From assembly GCA_000964245.1 (NCBI GenBank), contig LANB01000001.1, positions 1 to 64,000 on the forward strand: a stretch of 64,000 nt of DNA, written 5' to 3'. Position 1 is the stretch's first letter. Every line of letters starts with the position of its first letter. Below, piece after piece: positions 1-9,814 of the stretch. Both the position numbers and the translations under genes were made by a program. The notes under the pieces were generated by a model. It saw only the letters and a list, made by a program, of their open reading frames with translations, searched no databases and was not told the DNA's origin. Source of the DNA: Cellvibrionaceae bacterium 1162T.S.0a.05. GTDB taxonomy: Bacteria; Pseudomonadota; Gammaproteobacteria; Pseudomonadales; Cellvibrionaceae.

Positions 1-355
1 GTATCGTTACCGAGTACGTCGATGTTATTAACGGCGGTATCTTCGTCAGTCGTAATCGCGGCATCGTCATTCGCAACAGGGTTGTCGTTTACAGGATTAA
101 CTGTCACTGCAATCGTTGCGGTATCCGTTCCACCATTACCATCGCTAATGGTGTAAGTGATTGTATCGCTACCGTTGAAGTCAGCGTTGGGAGCGTAATT
201 TAAAGTTCCATCGCCATTAATCGTAACAGTGCCGTTGGTTGCGCTTGCACTGCTTACGGAAAGTGTGTCGCCATCAAAGTCGGTATCGTTACCAAGAACA
301 TCGATGTTGTTTACCGCAGTGTCTTCGTCTGTAATGACAGCCGCATCATCATTAG
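1..355 (-). repeat. VCBS-like 282-nt (94-residue) tandem repeat in the adhesin
   Basis: The stretch at 1-100 recurs almost unchanged at 283-355 (GTATCGTTAC...CGATGTT...CTTCGTC), giving a period of 282 nt or 94 residues. Each unit encodes the same pattern: NDNPVANDDAA, TDEDTAVNNIDVLGND, then a TYTISDGNGG-type strand. The array continues past the left edge, so the copy number is unknown. Near-identical copies suggest recent expansion. Confidence 0.8.
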
Positions 356-2687
356 CAATAGGCGCACTATTTTCCGAAACGTCACTGACTGAAACACGAA
401 TATTCTGATTGGCTGATAAGTTTCCATCACCATCGTCGGTTGCGGTAACGGTCACTTCATATATGCCATCCGCATTTGCATCTGATGGGCTTTCGAAATC
501 TGGACCACTAACAAAAGCAAGATTACCTGATGCGTCAATTGTAAATAATCCAGCATCAGCACCACTTAACGTGTAGGTAATCGCATCACCGTCTTCATCT
601 GTTGCTGAAAAATTTCCGACTGCTGTTGAATTTTCAGCAATACTAATTGAAACATCGCTTCCCAGCACAGGTGCTTCATTAACATCTGAAACATTAACCG
701 TAACAGCTTGTGTATCGGTTAAACCACCAGAGTCAGTAACTGTAATTGTGACTAAGAGAGGGCCCGGGCTCGATTCAAAATTCGGCGCAGTAACAAAACT
801 TAAATTGCCATCCGAATCAATAGTGAATACCGGGTTATCAACACTGTAATCCAATGAATCACTCAAGTCCGGATCAGTGCCAGCGAAATTTCCAACGAAA
901 ACCTCGTTTTCATTTACATCGACAGCAGTATCATCACCCAATATTGGAGCTTGGTTAGGTCGATTTTCGTCAACGTCAGTAACGTTAATACTGATATTTT
1001 GGGAATCGCTTAACCCTGTGTCTCTTGCATCAGTTGCAATGACAGTAATATTGTAGGGACCTGGGTTTGCTTCAAAATCTGGCGCAACAATAAAAGCAAC
1101 TTCGCCGTTTTGATTAATTTGAAACAAATCAGCATCGTCACCCGCAAGACTGTAGAGTATTTCATCGCCTTCAGCATCCGTCGCAACAAACTGGCCAACC
1201 GCCGTTGTATTTTCCGGAATATCTAAAGTCTGATCATCTCCCAGCAAAGGCGCAGTATTACCGACAACTATGTTTACCATTGCCAATGACGTCGATTCGA
1301 GACCATGCTCATCTGCGATGGTATAAGTCAGCATATCGCGACCGCTGAAATCCGTCGGCGGGTGGTACGTTAACGTACCATCTGGGTTGATATCGATTGT
1401 GCCCTGATTTGCACTGGCACGAATAATAGTGATTTGATCGCCATCAACATCGTAATCGTTCGCTAAAACATCAAGCACGAGAGAAGTGTTAACTTCGGTA
1501 CCGACAACACCATCACCCACAGCAACCGGTGCATCATTAACAGGACGAACACTGAGGCTCGCCGTATTTTCTATTTCCGCTGTGCCGTCACTTATTCGGT
1601 AAGCAAATTCTACATTTCCATTCCAATCGTCATCTGGCGTAAAGGTAAAGGTGCCATCGCCATTGTCTAATAACTGCCCCATTCCGGATTGAATTTCAAT
1701 GCTACTGATTTGCAGTGGGTCCTGGTCAATATCTTCGGCACCGACAAGAAGGTCTGCCGCAGCAAAAGTAATTGACCCATCTTCATCAATGTCTTGCAAA
1801 GCAATTGCAGACGTAACCGTAGGCAAATCATTAAGATTATTGATGGTGAGAATAAAACCGCCATTTGAGCTCGCATTATCCGCACCAGAGTCATCTCTCG
1901 CGTTAATGGCGATTTGATATTGACCAGCGTTATCTATTGCTGCCGCATTTGTGGGTGTACCACTAATAATTCCTGTCTCAGTATCAAATACCAAACCATC
2001 AGGCAAGTTATCAACCTGAAAACTCAAGGTTTGCCCGGAATCCGGATCACTAATTAAATCATTGAGATTCAGGGACCAGGCTGCACCCTGATCAATAGAA
2101 GCATCTTCGATAATCTGAAAAACGGGCGAAGAATTATTTTGCTGGGCCAGAAAACGGGAATCGAGTGCATCGCCGTTTAGCTGGCTATCCTGGAAATTTA
2201 AAAACAAGCCGCTTGTTTCAAATCCGCTGTCCGGCGTCACTTCTCCAGCGGTACGCATCATTCGTGCGGCGTTTATGCCAGCAGAACCCGCTGCGGATGG
2301 CACATCATCTCCACCTGCCGCTGGTGCTGGTAAGATTTCTTCCAGGTTCATCCCCTCTTCAAGGGCTTGCTCGATAGCGTCAAAGTTAACGCCTTCAGCA
2401 ACAGCGCTTTCAAGATCAACATCCGCGAGAGAAGCAAGAAAATCCTGATCAAGATGAAGGACTTCATCATGACCCATACTAATAGTAGAAAGTTCTTCCA
2501 AATGGACAACAGCCGCGCTACCGCCCTGCGTTAAAACCTGATCGTTTACGCGAAGCGTTTGGCCTTCTCCGGCTTCTATTTTGGTTCCATCCGGTTTCAC
2601 GATAATTACGTCGCCTTTAGTCCCCATAATTTTTCCGACAATTTTGGAAGACTCATTGGACGCATTGTCTCTACTCTTTTCTACCAT
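1..2687 (-). CDS. LapA-type giant adhesin, N-terminal part (C-terminus beyond left edge)
   Basis: An open frame of about 895 codons starts at ATG 2687 (MVEKSRDN) and is still open at base 1. Residues 15-70 (KIVGKIMG, GDVIIVKPDG, EGQTLRVNDQVL) match the N-terminal retention module of LapA-like adhesins, which plugs the TolC-type channel and holds the protein at the cell surface. A PAAG tetrapeptide at residues 122-125 fits the di-alanine site cut by the periplasmic protease LapG in this family. After that come a He_PIG-like Ig domain (about residues 190-280), tandem-95/cadherin-like modules with DxDxD and NDxP motifs, and VCBS-like repeats at the left edge. It lies 10 nt downstream of the TolC-like gene, so it is probably the secreted substrate of the transporter encoded just upstream. 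RTX repeats and the secretion signal, expected at the C-terminus, are not in the window. It is probably used for biofilm or substrate adhesion. No lapD or lapG is seen here. Confidence 0.88.
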   Translation of the reverse strand, partial: MVEKSRDNASNESSKIVGKIMGTKGDVIIVKPDGTKIEAGEGQTLRVNDQVLTQGGSAAVVHLEELSTISMGHDEVLHLDQDFLASLADVDLESAVAEGVNFDAIEQALEEGMNLEEILPAPAAGGDDVPSAAGSAGINAARMMRTAGEVTPDSGFETSGLFLNFQDSQLNGDALDSRFLAQQNNSSPVFQIIEDASIDQGAAWSLNLNDLISDPDSGQTLSFQVDNLPDGLVFDTETGIISGTPTNAAAIDNAGQYQIAINARDDSGADNASSNGGFILTINNLNDLPTVTSAIALQDIDEDGSITFAAADLLVGAEDIDQDPLQISSIEIQSGMGQLLDNGDGTFTFTPDDDWNGNVEFAYRISDGTAEIENTASLSVRPVNDAPVAVGDGVVGTEVNTSLVLDVLANDYDVDGDQITIIRASANQGTIDINPDGTLTYHPPTDFSGRDMLTYTIADEHGLESTSLAMVNIVVGNTAPLLGDDQTLDIPENTTAVGQFVATDAEGDEILYSLAGDDADLFQINQNGEVAFIVAPDFEANPGPYNITVIATDARDTGLSDSQNISINVTDVDENRPNQAPILGDDTAVDVNENEVFVGNFAGTDPDLSDSLDYSVDNPVFTIDSDGNLSFVTAPNFESSPGPLLVTITVTDSGGLTDTQAVTVNVSDVNEAPVLGSDVSISIAENSTAVGNFSATDEDGDAITYTLSGADAGLFTIDASGNLAFVSGPDFESPSDANADGIYEVTVTATDDGDGNLSANQNIRVSVSDVSENSAPIANDDAAVITDEDTAVNNIDVLGNDTDFDGDTLSVSSASATNGTVTINGDGTLNYAPNADFNGSDTITYTISDGNGGTDTATIAVTVNPVNDNPVANDDAAITTDEDTAVNNIDVLGND

Positions 2688-2697
2688 CTACCTTCAG

Positions 2698-3990
2698 TTA
2701 CTCCAACGGTATCTTCATTGAACTTAATAAAGATCCCGCTGCATTAAAAATACGATACGCCGCAAACAAACGATCAAACTCCGCATTGATTAACGAACGT
2801 TTTGATTCAACCACTTCGGTTTCCGTATTCAGCAAATCAAGCAGCGTACGCCGGCCAATATTGAATTGTTTGGCATAGGCTTCCTTTGTATCTTCCGCCG
2901 CTTTAACGTGCTCCTTTAAAAACACTTCCTGTTGCGTCAACGCATCAAATGCATTCCAGGACAGCTGCATACTTTCAACAACCTGACGACGCGTATTGTT
3001 GCGTACATCTTTCGCCTCTTCTGAAAGATACGCGGTTTGCTTTTTTCGAGCCTTGTTTGCGCCACCTTTAAAAAGGTCGTAACGCAAACGCACGGCGACA
3101 ATAAAATCTTCATCCTCTCCTTCAATGCCGCCAACATTTTCATCCCAACGTTTATCAGCCTCTAAATGCAAGCGAGGCCACATCACACTGCTTGACGCAT
3201 CGTGCTGGGCTTGCGCGGCCGCGACATCCGAAGAGGCCGCTTTTAATTCAGGGTGGCCTGCGATGGCACGCTTTATCGCAGCCTCGCGTGAGGCCGGCAA
3301 ACCCTGCGGAATATTTGGTTTCACCATGCCTTCCAAACCCGGGTACACCCCTGTTAAACGGTAGTAGCCACTTTGCGCATCCGCCAAATTGTTTTGCGCA
3401 ACAATCAGGTTGGAATTTGCCAGTGCCAAACGCGCCGCAATCTGATCAAGGTCAGCTTTGCTGCCAACGCCCTTGTCACTCCGCAACTTCATCTGATCAT
3501 AGATGTTCTTGTGTTCCCACAAGGTTTCACGCGTTAAATCAAGCAATTGCGCGTGACGCATCACATTCAGATACGCCTCTGCCACCTTTAATGCGAGGCT
3601 TTCCGCAGTGGCTTGCATACCAAACTGCGCACTTTCCACTCGGGCCTTTTGCCTTTTGATTTCCACGTTCGTGGCAAAACCATCAAAAAGCAGCTGGGAG
3701 GCCTGCACCCCTAATTCGCGCCGATCCAGATCGACTTCTTCATTGCCGGTCGCTGGCGCGGTTCGTAATTCGTTACCGACGCCCGCTGTAACGGATAACT
3801 GAGGCATCCACCCCGCTTTTGCCTGGTCAACCTCATAACCTCGCGAAACATATTGATGTTTCGCTGCCAGCATTTCCGGGTTAGTCCTTAACGCCTGACT
3901 TATCGCCTCTTCCAACGTCGCTGCTCCGACGGACGATGCACCCAAAACTGAATAAAGTAGCGCCAGTATTACACCGGTTCTCGCAATCAA
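2698..3990 (-). CDS. TolC-family outer membrane channel of type I secretion
   Basis: This 430-residue protein has a signal peptide (VILALLYSVLGASSVGA) followed by TLEEAISQALRTNPEM, the standard opening of TolC-family channels. Two copies of the long-helix/strand pattern follow, with a TLLDLLNTETEV segment near residue 390 that is characteristic of the family's second repeat. It would form the trimeric outer-membrane exit duct for the ABC exporter and adaptor encoded just upstream. The start is TTG at 3990: an in-frame stop lies 15 nt upstream and an AAGGGGAAGGA ribosome site sits just before it, so no ATG start fits. A 132-nt gap separates it from the adaptor gene and contains an imperfect inverted repeat (CTCATAC...GTATGAG, around 4089-4125 on the minus strand). 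It is a LapE-type protein by context. Confidence 0.9.
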   Translation of the reverse strand: MIARTGVILALLYSVLGASSVGAATLEEAISQALRTNPEMLAAKHQYVSRGYEVDQAKAGWMPQLSVTAGVGNELRTAPATGNEEVDLDRRELGVQASQLLFDGFATNVEIKRQKARVESAQFGMQATAESLALKVAEAYLNVMRHAQLLDLTRETLWEHKNIYDQMKLRSDKGVGSKADLDQIAARLALANSNLIVAQNNLADAQSGYYRLTGVYPGLEGMVKPNIPQGLPASREAAIKRAIAGHPELKAASSDVAAAQAQHDASSSVMWPRLHLEADKRWDENVGGIEGEDEDFIVAVRLRYDLFKGGANKARKKQTAYLSEEAKDVRNNTRRQVVESMQLSWNAFDALTQQEVFLKEHVKAAEDTKEAYAKQFNIGRRTLLDLLNTETEVVESKRSLINAEFDRLFAAYRIFNAAGSLLSSMKIPLE

Positions 3991-4122
3991 CAGTCCTTCC
4001 CCTTAAAAAAATGGCCAATAAATGTTCAATTTGGTTTATCTTGATGCCACTATAGCCCTTTTCTAGTACCGAGTATAGGAATTTTCTCATACTATAGTGT
4101 GAGTTTTCCGACAAAGTATGAG

Positions 4123-5499
4123 TTATCGTTCCCGAAGGGCAAGTTGCTGTGTTTTCAATATCGGTTTCAGGATGTAATCCAGAACCGATTTCTTACCTGT
4201 AAGAATATCCACCGTCACCGTCATTCCAGGAATAATGGGCAATTCACTGCCATCAGCCCCTCTAAATACTCGGCTGGTTTCCACTCTTACAAGATAAAAA
4301 CTGTCGCCATTATCATCAATAATAGTATCGGGGCTTATATGGACAACCTCGCCGTCGAGGCCGCCAAAAATGGAAAAGTCGTAGGCCGTAAATTTGACTT
4401 TTGCCGCCTGCCCGGGATGTAAGTATCCTATATCGGAAGGTCGAATTCTGGACTCAACCAGCAAAATTTCCTCGCTGGGCACCACTTCGACTATGTCCAT
4501 ACCCGGCTGTATGACTCCCCCAATGGTTTTAACGAGAAGCTGTTTAACTGTGCCGGCGACTGGTGAAGTCACATTGGTCCGCTTAACTCGATCTGCCAAT
4601 GCAGCACTGGTTTCTGCCAGGCGCGAAAACTCAAGATTTATCTTGTTGAGCTCTTCGCGAGCTTCACGTCGAAACACAACATTGAGGTTCTCCAGTTTCT
4701 CTTCCACCTCCCGCAAGCCCGCACGCGCCCTTGGCAAAGCCAGGCTCGCCGCGTTCAGCTCGCCTTGCAAATCATTGACCTCCCTCTCCAACCGCAACAG
4801 CTCAACCCGCGAGATCGCCCCCTCATCAGCGAGAGGTCGCGTGAGTTCGAGCTCCTTGTTGAGTAATTCGAGGCTGGTTTTTAATTGCTGATTTTTTGCT
4901 TGCAGTTCCGAAATTTCCTGGCTTTTTTGCAAACTTTGTTGCTCCAATACCTGACGGTTTCCCTGTAACTCTTCCTGCCTGGATTGATAGAGTTCCATTT
5001 CCTGCAAAAATAAATCAGGTGGAAATCGATGATCTTCCGGCAGGGAAAATGCCTTACCTTCAGCCTCTGCGCGCAAACGAATTGATTTAATTTCGAGCTG
5101 ATCAAGTGTAACGCCAGCCTCCTTCAATTCCGACGCAAAGCGCGTGTCATCAATACGCAATAAACGCTGCCCCCTATCAACGCGCTGCCCCTCGGTAACA
5201 TACAACTCTGCAAGAATACCGCCCTCAAGGTTTTGAATAATCTGGACCTGTTGCGAAGGCACAACTTTGCCTTCGCCGCGTGCAAATTCATCTACTTCAG
5301 CAAGGGCAGACCAAATAATTAATACAATGAAAATAAAAAACACTAACCATAGAAGAACCTGACCACCTCGAGGGCTCTGCTGTAAAAGAGCGGCCTTTGC
5401 TGAAGACACATAGTCGAGATCCTCTTCAGGCAGGGCATTCAAATCACCAAAAAAGAATCGGTGCATACGAGAAAAAAATGGCAGTTTGTTAGCTGACAC
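4123..5499 (-). CDS. HlyD-family adaptor of type I secretion (LapC-like)
   Basis: A 458-residue membrane fusion protein with a short cytoplasmic tail, one membrane segment near residues 50-70 (LLWLVFFIFIVLIIWSALA), then a lipoyl half-motif (EGKVVPSQQVQIIQNLEGGI), long coiled coils (about residues 150-290) and a C-terminal beta-barrel ending in a GMTVTVDILTGKKSVLDY motif. This is the architecture of the HlyD/PrtE type I adaptor, which bridges the inner-membrane ABC protein and the TolC-like channel. The start is GTG at 5499, with AGGGG placed 7 nt upstream. It overlaps the end of the ABC gene by 11 nt, indicating translational coupling. Confidence in the family is high; the link to the adhesin is by operon order. 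Confidence 0.92.
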   Translation of the reverse strand: MSANKLPFFSRMHRFFFGDLNALPEEDLDYVSSAKAALLQQSPRGGQVLLWLVFFIFIVLIIWSALAEVDEFARGEGKVVPSQQVQIIQNLEGGILAELYVTEGQRVDRGQRLLRIDDTRFASELKEAGVTLDQLEIKSIRLRAEAEGKAFSLPEDHRFPPDLFLQEMELYQSRQEELQGNRQVLEQQSLQKSQEISELQAKNQQLKTSLELLNKELELTRPLADEGAISRVELLRLEREVNDLQGELNAASLALPRARAGLREVEEKLENLNVVFRREAREELNKINLEFSRLAETSAALADRVKRTNVTSPVAGTVKQLLVKTIGGVIQPGMDIVEVVPSEEILLVESRIRPSDIGYLHPGQAAKVKFTAYDFSIFGGLDGEVVHISPDTIIDDNGDSFYLVRVETSRVFRGADGSELPIIPGMTVTVDILTGKKSVLDYILKPILKTQQLALRER

Positions 5500-7654
5500 G
5501 GATTTTCCCCTGTTTCAAAGCATCGAGTACTTTATCCTTCGGGCCATCCGCAACAATGCGGCCTTTGTCCATCACTATCAGACGATCAACCAGTGCCAAT
5601 AAAGTTGTTTTGTGAGTAACCAGAACAAGTGTTTTTTTAAGGAGCGCTTGCTGCAACTTCTCAATTAAGCGCTGCTCACTGGAACTGTCCATCGATGCAC
5701 TGGGCTCATCCAACAAAACAATTGAAGGATTACCAATCAGGGCTCGCGCAATGGAAATAGCCTGCTTTTGTCCACCAGATAAATTTTCACCGCGCTCACT
5801 GACTTTTCGATCAAAACCATGGGGATGTGCGTTAACGAAATTACTGACACCGGCAATATCCGCAGCAGCAATAACCTCAGCATCACTCACACTGTGAAGT
5901 TTATAGGCAATATTTTCACGAATACTGCCGTAAAAAAGGAGGTTTTCCTGGGGAACATAACCAATGTTATCTCGCAAATCCGCAGGATCAATTTGATTTA
6001 TATCGATACCGTCAACACGTATACTGCCATCCTGAGGGCGATATAAATTCGCAATCAGTTTATGTATCGTAGATTTTCCGGACCCGAGCTTACCGATAAT
6101 TGCAACTTTTTCTCCCGCTTCTATGCGAAAGTTAATACGGTCCAACGCCTTCAGCTCTTCACCTGGATAGCTAAAGTTCACATCCACAAACTCGACACCA
6201 CCAACGAAGTTTTCCCTTTTTATAAAATTTTTACCTTCAGGTCGCTCCTGCTCTTTAAGTACAATTTGTTCCAATGAGCTCAGCGCAACTTTAGATTGTT
6301 GATACTGAACCATTAAACCGGCGACTTGCGCGAGCGGCGCCAATACGCGTGAGGACAAAAGCACACAGGCAATCAGCCCTCCCATCGTCAGTTCGTTTTC
6401 ACTGATTGCATAAACGCCAGCAATAACTATCAACACGCCGGACAATTGTTGCATCAGGCCTGCGAAACTCATTGTTCCACTGGACCACAAACGTGACTTC
6501 AACCCCCAATATGAAAGTAACGCAACGGCTTTCTCCCATTTCCTTAGAACACGACCCTCAGCGTTTAGTATTTTTAAGGTTTCAAGATTGGTCATGGCTT
6601 CAACAAGTGTCGCGCTCTTTTGTGCCGATGCAACAAAAGAATTTGTCACTGCCTGCTGGACAAAGCGTTGTGATATCAGGGAATAAAGCAGGATAAACGG
6701 TATGATTACCAGAGGTATCCATACCAAGGGCCCACCGATCATGGCAATAACTAAAATAAATAACAGTACAAAAGGTAAATCAACAAAACCTGTGATCGTG
6801 GCAGAGGTAATAAAATTTCGAATAGATTCAAAATCCCGCAATTGACTGACAAACGCGCCCACCGACGACGGGTGCTTGTCAAATTTCGCTCCTAACACAC
6901 GCTCAAAGATCGTTGCGGACAGAAGAATGTCAGATTTTTTCCCTGCGATTTCTATAAAATAAACACGCAACTGTTTTAACAAGTAATCAAACAGAAAAAT
7001 CAGAATGATACCAACCGCCAATGCCCACAACGTTTCAACCGCGTTATTCGGCACAACCCGGTCATACACATTCATCACAAAAAGCGGGCTGGCAAGCGCA
7101 AACACGTTAATTAGCAGTGAAGCGATGAGGACATCCCGATAAATTCGCCAGCTCAAGCCAATTGTCGACCAAAACCAATGACCGGCCTTGGCCGTCTTCT
7201 GGCTACTGGCGCGCTCTTCAAATTTGTCGAGAGGCTTGGTGAAAACCGCGTAACCCGTATACTGCTCCTGTAATCTTGCGAGCTCGACATCCTCTTCCCG
7301 ATCCTCCAGTGGCAGATAAACACGCACCTTCCCCAAAAGCTTTTCTGCCCCCAAAAGCACTACTGCATTGTTATCTTTCAACAACAAAATGACTGGCAAA
7401 ACAAGATCAGGAATATCGGAAATCTTGCGCTCGACAATGGTTGTATTCAGCTCTGCGCGTTCAGCTGCGCGCTCGAGGAGCTCGGGGCTCAGGCGACCTC
7501 CAACCAGGGGGAGGCCAGCAACAAGGCTGGTGTGACTGGCGGTTTTATGTTCCAGTTCAGCAATTTTGATCAGGGATTCGAGTAAAGGGTCGTGCCGCGA
7601 ACCGGTCACGTGAGAGGCAGTCGCTGTTGCTGACGTTTCGTTATTTTCTGCCAT
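5489..7654 (-). CDS. Type I secretion ABC exporter with degenerate C39-like domain (LapB-like)
   Basis: This 721-residue protein is the energy-coupling component of the adhesin secretion system. Residues 20-140 form a C39 peptidase-like domain that lacks the catalytic Cys, as in exporters of large RTX proteins, where it acts as a substrate-docking chaperone. Residues 165-440 hold the transmembrane domain. The nucleotide-binding domain follows with Walker A GKLGSGKST, signature LSGGQKQ, Walker B IVLLDEPSASMD and the H-loop VTHKT. It starts the minus-strand unit exporter-adaptor-channel-adhesin. The 70-nt gap after recX probably holds the promoter: a CATAAT -10-like hexamer is visible but no convincing -35. 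The ribosome site is weak. Confidence 0.92.
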   Translation of the reverse strand: MAENNETSATATASHVTGSRHDPLLESLIKIAELEHKTASHTSLVAGLPLVGGRLSPELLERAAERAELNTTIVERKISDIPDLVLPVILLLKDNNAVVLLGAEKLLGKVRVYLPLEDREEDVELARLQEQYTGYAVFTKPLDKFEERASSQKTAKAGHWFWSTIGLSWRIYRDVLIASLLINVFALASPLFVMNVYDRVVPNNAVETLWALAVGIILIFLFDYLLKQLRVYFIEIAGKKSDILLSATIFERVLGAKFDKHPSSVGAFVSQLRDFESIRNFITSATITGFVDLPFVLLFILVIAMIGGPLVWIPLVIIPFILLYSLISQRFVQQAVTNSFVASAQKSATLVEAMTNLETLKILNAEGRVLRKWEKAVALLSYWGLKSRLWSSGTMSFAGLMQQLSGVLIVIAGVYAISENELTMGGLIACVLLSSRVLAPLAQVAGLMVQYQQSKVALSSLEQIVLKEQERPEGKNFIKRENFVGGVEFVDVNFSYPGEELKALDRINFRIEAGEKVAIIGKLGSGKSTIHKLIANLYRPQDGSIRVDGIDINQIDPADLRDNIGYVPQENLLFYGSIRENIAYKLHSVSDAEVIAAADIAGVSNFVNAHPHGFDRKVSERGENLSGGQKQAISIARALIGNPSIVLLDEPSASMDSSSEQRLIEKLQQALLKKTLVLVTHKTTLLALVDRLIVMDKGRIVADGPKDKVLDALKQGKIRVS

Positions 7655-7724
7655 GCCTGAAAAGTCGTTAAACTATTCGGGAATTATGGCACTAAATCGG
7701 GAAAAAGTCCTAAAAATTAAGGCC

Positions 7725-8165
7725 TTAGCGTGATTCGTTAAACAAATCTGTCACTTGTTGTGAGCTAAACCCACGATATCGAAGGAAATTCCCCTGTCGG
7801 GCGCGCTCTTTCATGTTCTCCGGCTGACTGCGAAACTTTTTCTGCCACACTGAGTGGGCGCACTCGAACCACGCCGCCTCATGACTTTGTATGGCTTCCC
7901 GAATAGAGGAATCAGCGACACCACGCTCCCTGAGTTCAAGCTTTATACGCTCTGGCCCAAAGCCCTTGCGCATTCTCGCCCGCGTGTACATGTCTGCAAA
8001 GCGTTGATCATCGAGATAATTACTCGACTTCAACGCCTCTACCAGCAAGGTCAATTCCTGCACTGAAGGGCTGAACCTTGCGCAAAGCTTCTGCTTGAGT
8101 TCTTTTTCGGAGTGATCACGCCGCGTCAGCATAGCCAACGCAGCGTTATAGAGAGCTTCATCCAT
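7725..8165 (-). CDS. recX: Regulatory protein RecX
   Basis: A 146-residue RecX-family protein (MDEALYNAALAMLTRRDHSEKEL; NYLDDQRFADMYTRARMRKGFGPERIKLELRERGV; FLRYRGFSSQQVTDLF). The three-helix repeats are all present and the length is normal. RecX binds RecA filaments and limits RecA recombinase and coprotease activity. It lies 9 nt downstream of recA, so it is probably transcribed by read-through from the recA promoter, as in other gammaproteobacteria. Confidence 0.95.
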   Translation of the reverse strand: MDEALYNAALAMLTRRDHSEKELKQKLCARFSPSVQELTLLVEALKSSNYLDDQRFADMYTRARMRKGFGPERIKLELRERGVADSSIREAIQSHEAAWFECAHSVWQKKFRSQPENMKERARQGNFLRYRGFSSQQVTDLFNESR

Positions 8166-8174
8166 GATGTTTGA

Positions 8175-9215
8175 CTAGGCTTGCTCGCCTTTGCCACCTT
8201 CAACAACCTTGAGCGGCTCTTCATCATGAATACCCAGCAATTCAGCCTTGATCTGTTTCTCAAGCGTCACAGCAATTTCGGGGTGTTCTTTTAAATACTG
8301 TATGGCGTTAGCCTTGCCTTGGCCAATCTTGTCGCCCTGATAGCTGTACCAGGCTCCGGCTTTATCCACGTAACCCAGCTTCACACCATAATCGACAATT
8401 TCACCCAAGCGATTGATTCCCTCACCATACATAATCTGAAATTCGGTTTGTTTGAAAGGCGGCGCCACTTTGTTTTTGACCACCTTTACGCGCGTTTCAG
8501 AGCCAGTCACCTCATCGCCCTCTTTAACCGAACCGATACGGCGGATATCAAGACGAACGGAAGAGTAAAACTTCAAAGCGTTACCCCCTGTTGTCGTTTC
8601 AGGGTTACCAAACATCACACCAATTTTCATACGAATCTGGTTAATGAAAATCGCAAGGCAATTGGCATGTTTGATATTACCGGTAATCTTACGCAAGGCT
8701 TGTGACATCAAGCGTGCCTGCAGGCCAACGTGATGGTCACCCATCTCTCCTTCAATTTCAGCCTTGGGTGTTAAAGCCGCAACCGAGTCAACAACAATGA
8801 CGTCCACAGCCCCCGAACGCACTAACATATCGGCTACCTCTAGCGCTTGCTCACCGGTATCTGGCTGGGAAACAATTAAGTCACCCACATTGACCCCAAG
8901 CTTTTCTGCATAAATCGGGTCGAGGGCATGCTCCGCATCTACGAATGCGCAAGTTCCGCCCTGTTTCTGGGCTTCAGCAATGACCTGCAAGGTCAGAGTT
9001 GTCTTGCCCGATGATTCAGGCCCATAGATTTCAACAATCCGCCCCTTTGGCAACCCACCTGTACCCAAAGCGACATCAAGGCCAAGCGAACCTGTTGAAA
9101 TGCATGGAATTTTGACACGTTCTTTATCGCCAAGGCGCATCACCGTGCCCTTACCGAATTGACGTTCAATTTGAGTCAAGGCTGCATCCAGTGCTTTTTG
9201 CTTATTCGAGTCCAT
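8175..9215 (-). CDS. recA: Recombinase RecA
   Basis: A 346-residue RecA that catalyses strand exchange and stimulates LexA self-cleavage. It shows Walker [10 protein letters not shown], the EHALDP motif, the Walker B strand [12 protein letters not shown], the L1 region [22 protein letters not shown], and the L2 loop around [10 protein letters not shown]. An ATG two codons upstream (9221) is possible, but MDSNKQKAL is the usual N-terminus in related bacteria and GGGGG lies 9 nt before it. The C-terminus is acidic as usual. A LexA-type operator lies about 80 nt upstream. Confidence 0.98.
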   Translation of the reverse strand: MDSNKQKALDAALTQIERQFGKGTVMRLGDKERVKIPCISTGSLGLDVALGTGGLPKGRIVEIYGPESSGKTTLTLQVIAEAQKQGGTCAFVDAEHALDPIYAEKLGVNVGDLIVSQPDTGEQALEVADMLVRSGAVDVIVVDSVAALTPKAEIEGEMGDHHVGLQARLMSQALRKITGNIKHANCLAIFINQIRMKIGVMFGNPETTTGGNALKFYSSVRLDIRRIGSVKEGDEVTGSETRVKVVKNKVAPPFKQTEFQIMYGEGINRLGEIVDYGVKLGYVDKAGAWYSYQGDKIGQGKANAIQYLKEHPEIAVTLEKQIKAELLGIHDEEPLKVVEGGKGEQA

Positions 9216-9294
9216 AGTCATTCACCCCCGTAAATGTGTGTTGATTCGTTTTTCTCGCTTGTGCGCGAGGTCTGAACAAAGAGTACGACAAAAA

Positions 9295-9314
9295 TACTGT
9301 ACACGCAACCAGTA
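9295..9314 (-). promoter_or_regulatory. LexA box upstream of recA
   Basis: On the recA strand the site reads TACTGG-N8-ACAGTA, one base from the gammaproteobacterial SOS consensus CTGT-N8-ACAG and symmetrical over 20 nt. It lies 80-100 nt before the recA start, the usual operator position. A second, poorer half-site (CTGTATAAATAC) sits immediately upstream at about 9316-9333. Confidence 0.75.
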
Positions 9315-9322
9315 ATATGTAT

Positions 9323-9814
9323 TTATACAGTATTTGCTGAATTTTCCAACAGTCGGTAAATATTTAAAAGCGCCTGCGTGATCGCCTGCTCACGTATTTG
9401 CTGCCGGTCACCACGAAACAAATAGGTCAAAACACTGTGCTCTTTCACACTGCCCCAAGCAATGCAAACAGTCCCCACCGGTTTTTGAGTTGTACCTCCC
9501 GAGGGGCCAGCGATACCGCTAACGGCAATCCCATAGTCGCAACTGGTACGGGCAAGCAACCCATCCAGCATGGCACTGACCACAATCTCGCTCACTGCCC
9601 CGTGCTCGACTATCAATGCTTCATCTACACCAAGCCAGCGCGCCTTCGCCATATTGCTATAGGTCACAATGCCCTGTTCAAACCACAGCGAACTCCCCGG
9701 GATTGCGGTAAGGGTGTAACTAATCCCTCCGCCCGTACAAGATTCGGCGCAGGTTAGGGTTTGGCGACGACTTTTCAGAATATCGGCAATTTTGGCAACG
9801 AGCTGTTCTTGCAT
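9323..9814 (-). CDS. pncC: Nicotinamide-nucleotide amidohydrolase (CinA C-terminal family)
   Basis: A 163-residue protein with the family signature TLTCAESCTGGGI near residue 22, GIVTYSNMAKARWLGV, and GIAVSGIAGPSGGT. The family deamidates NMN to nicotinate mononucleotide, recycling the NMN released by DNA ligase. It corresponds to the stand-alone C-terminal CinA domain found upstream of recA in many gammaproteobacteria. The start was set at ATG 9814 (MQEQLVAKIADIL) from the family N-terminus; an in-frame ATG at 9838 would add eight residues without homology. Confidence 0.9.
   Translation of the reverse strand: MQEQLVAKIADILKSRRQTLTCAESCTGGGISYTLTAIPGSSLWFEQGIVTYSNMAKARWLGVDEALIVEHGAVSEIVVSAMLDGLLARTSCDYGIAVSGIAGPSGGTTQKPVGTVCIAWGSVKEHSVLTYLFRGDRQQIREQAITQALLNIYRLLENSANTV

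Noticed and set aside
3881-4114. Minus-strand frame between adaptor and TolC-like genes
   Set aside because: It overlaps the start of the TolC-like gene in another frame and shows no signal, domain or ribosome site.
7655-7724. Promoter of the secretion operon
   Set aside because: A CATAAT hexamer is present but no convincing -35 stands at proper spacing, so it was not listed as a feature.
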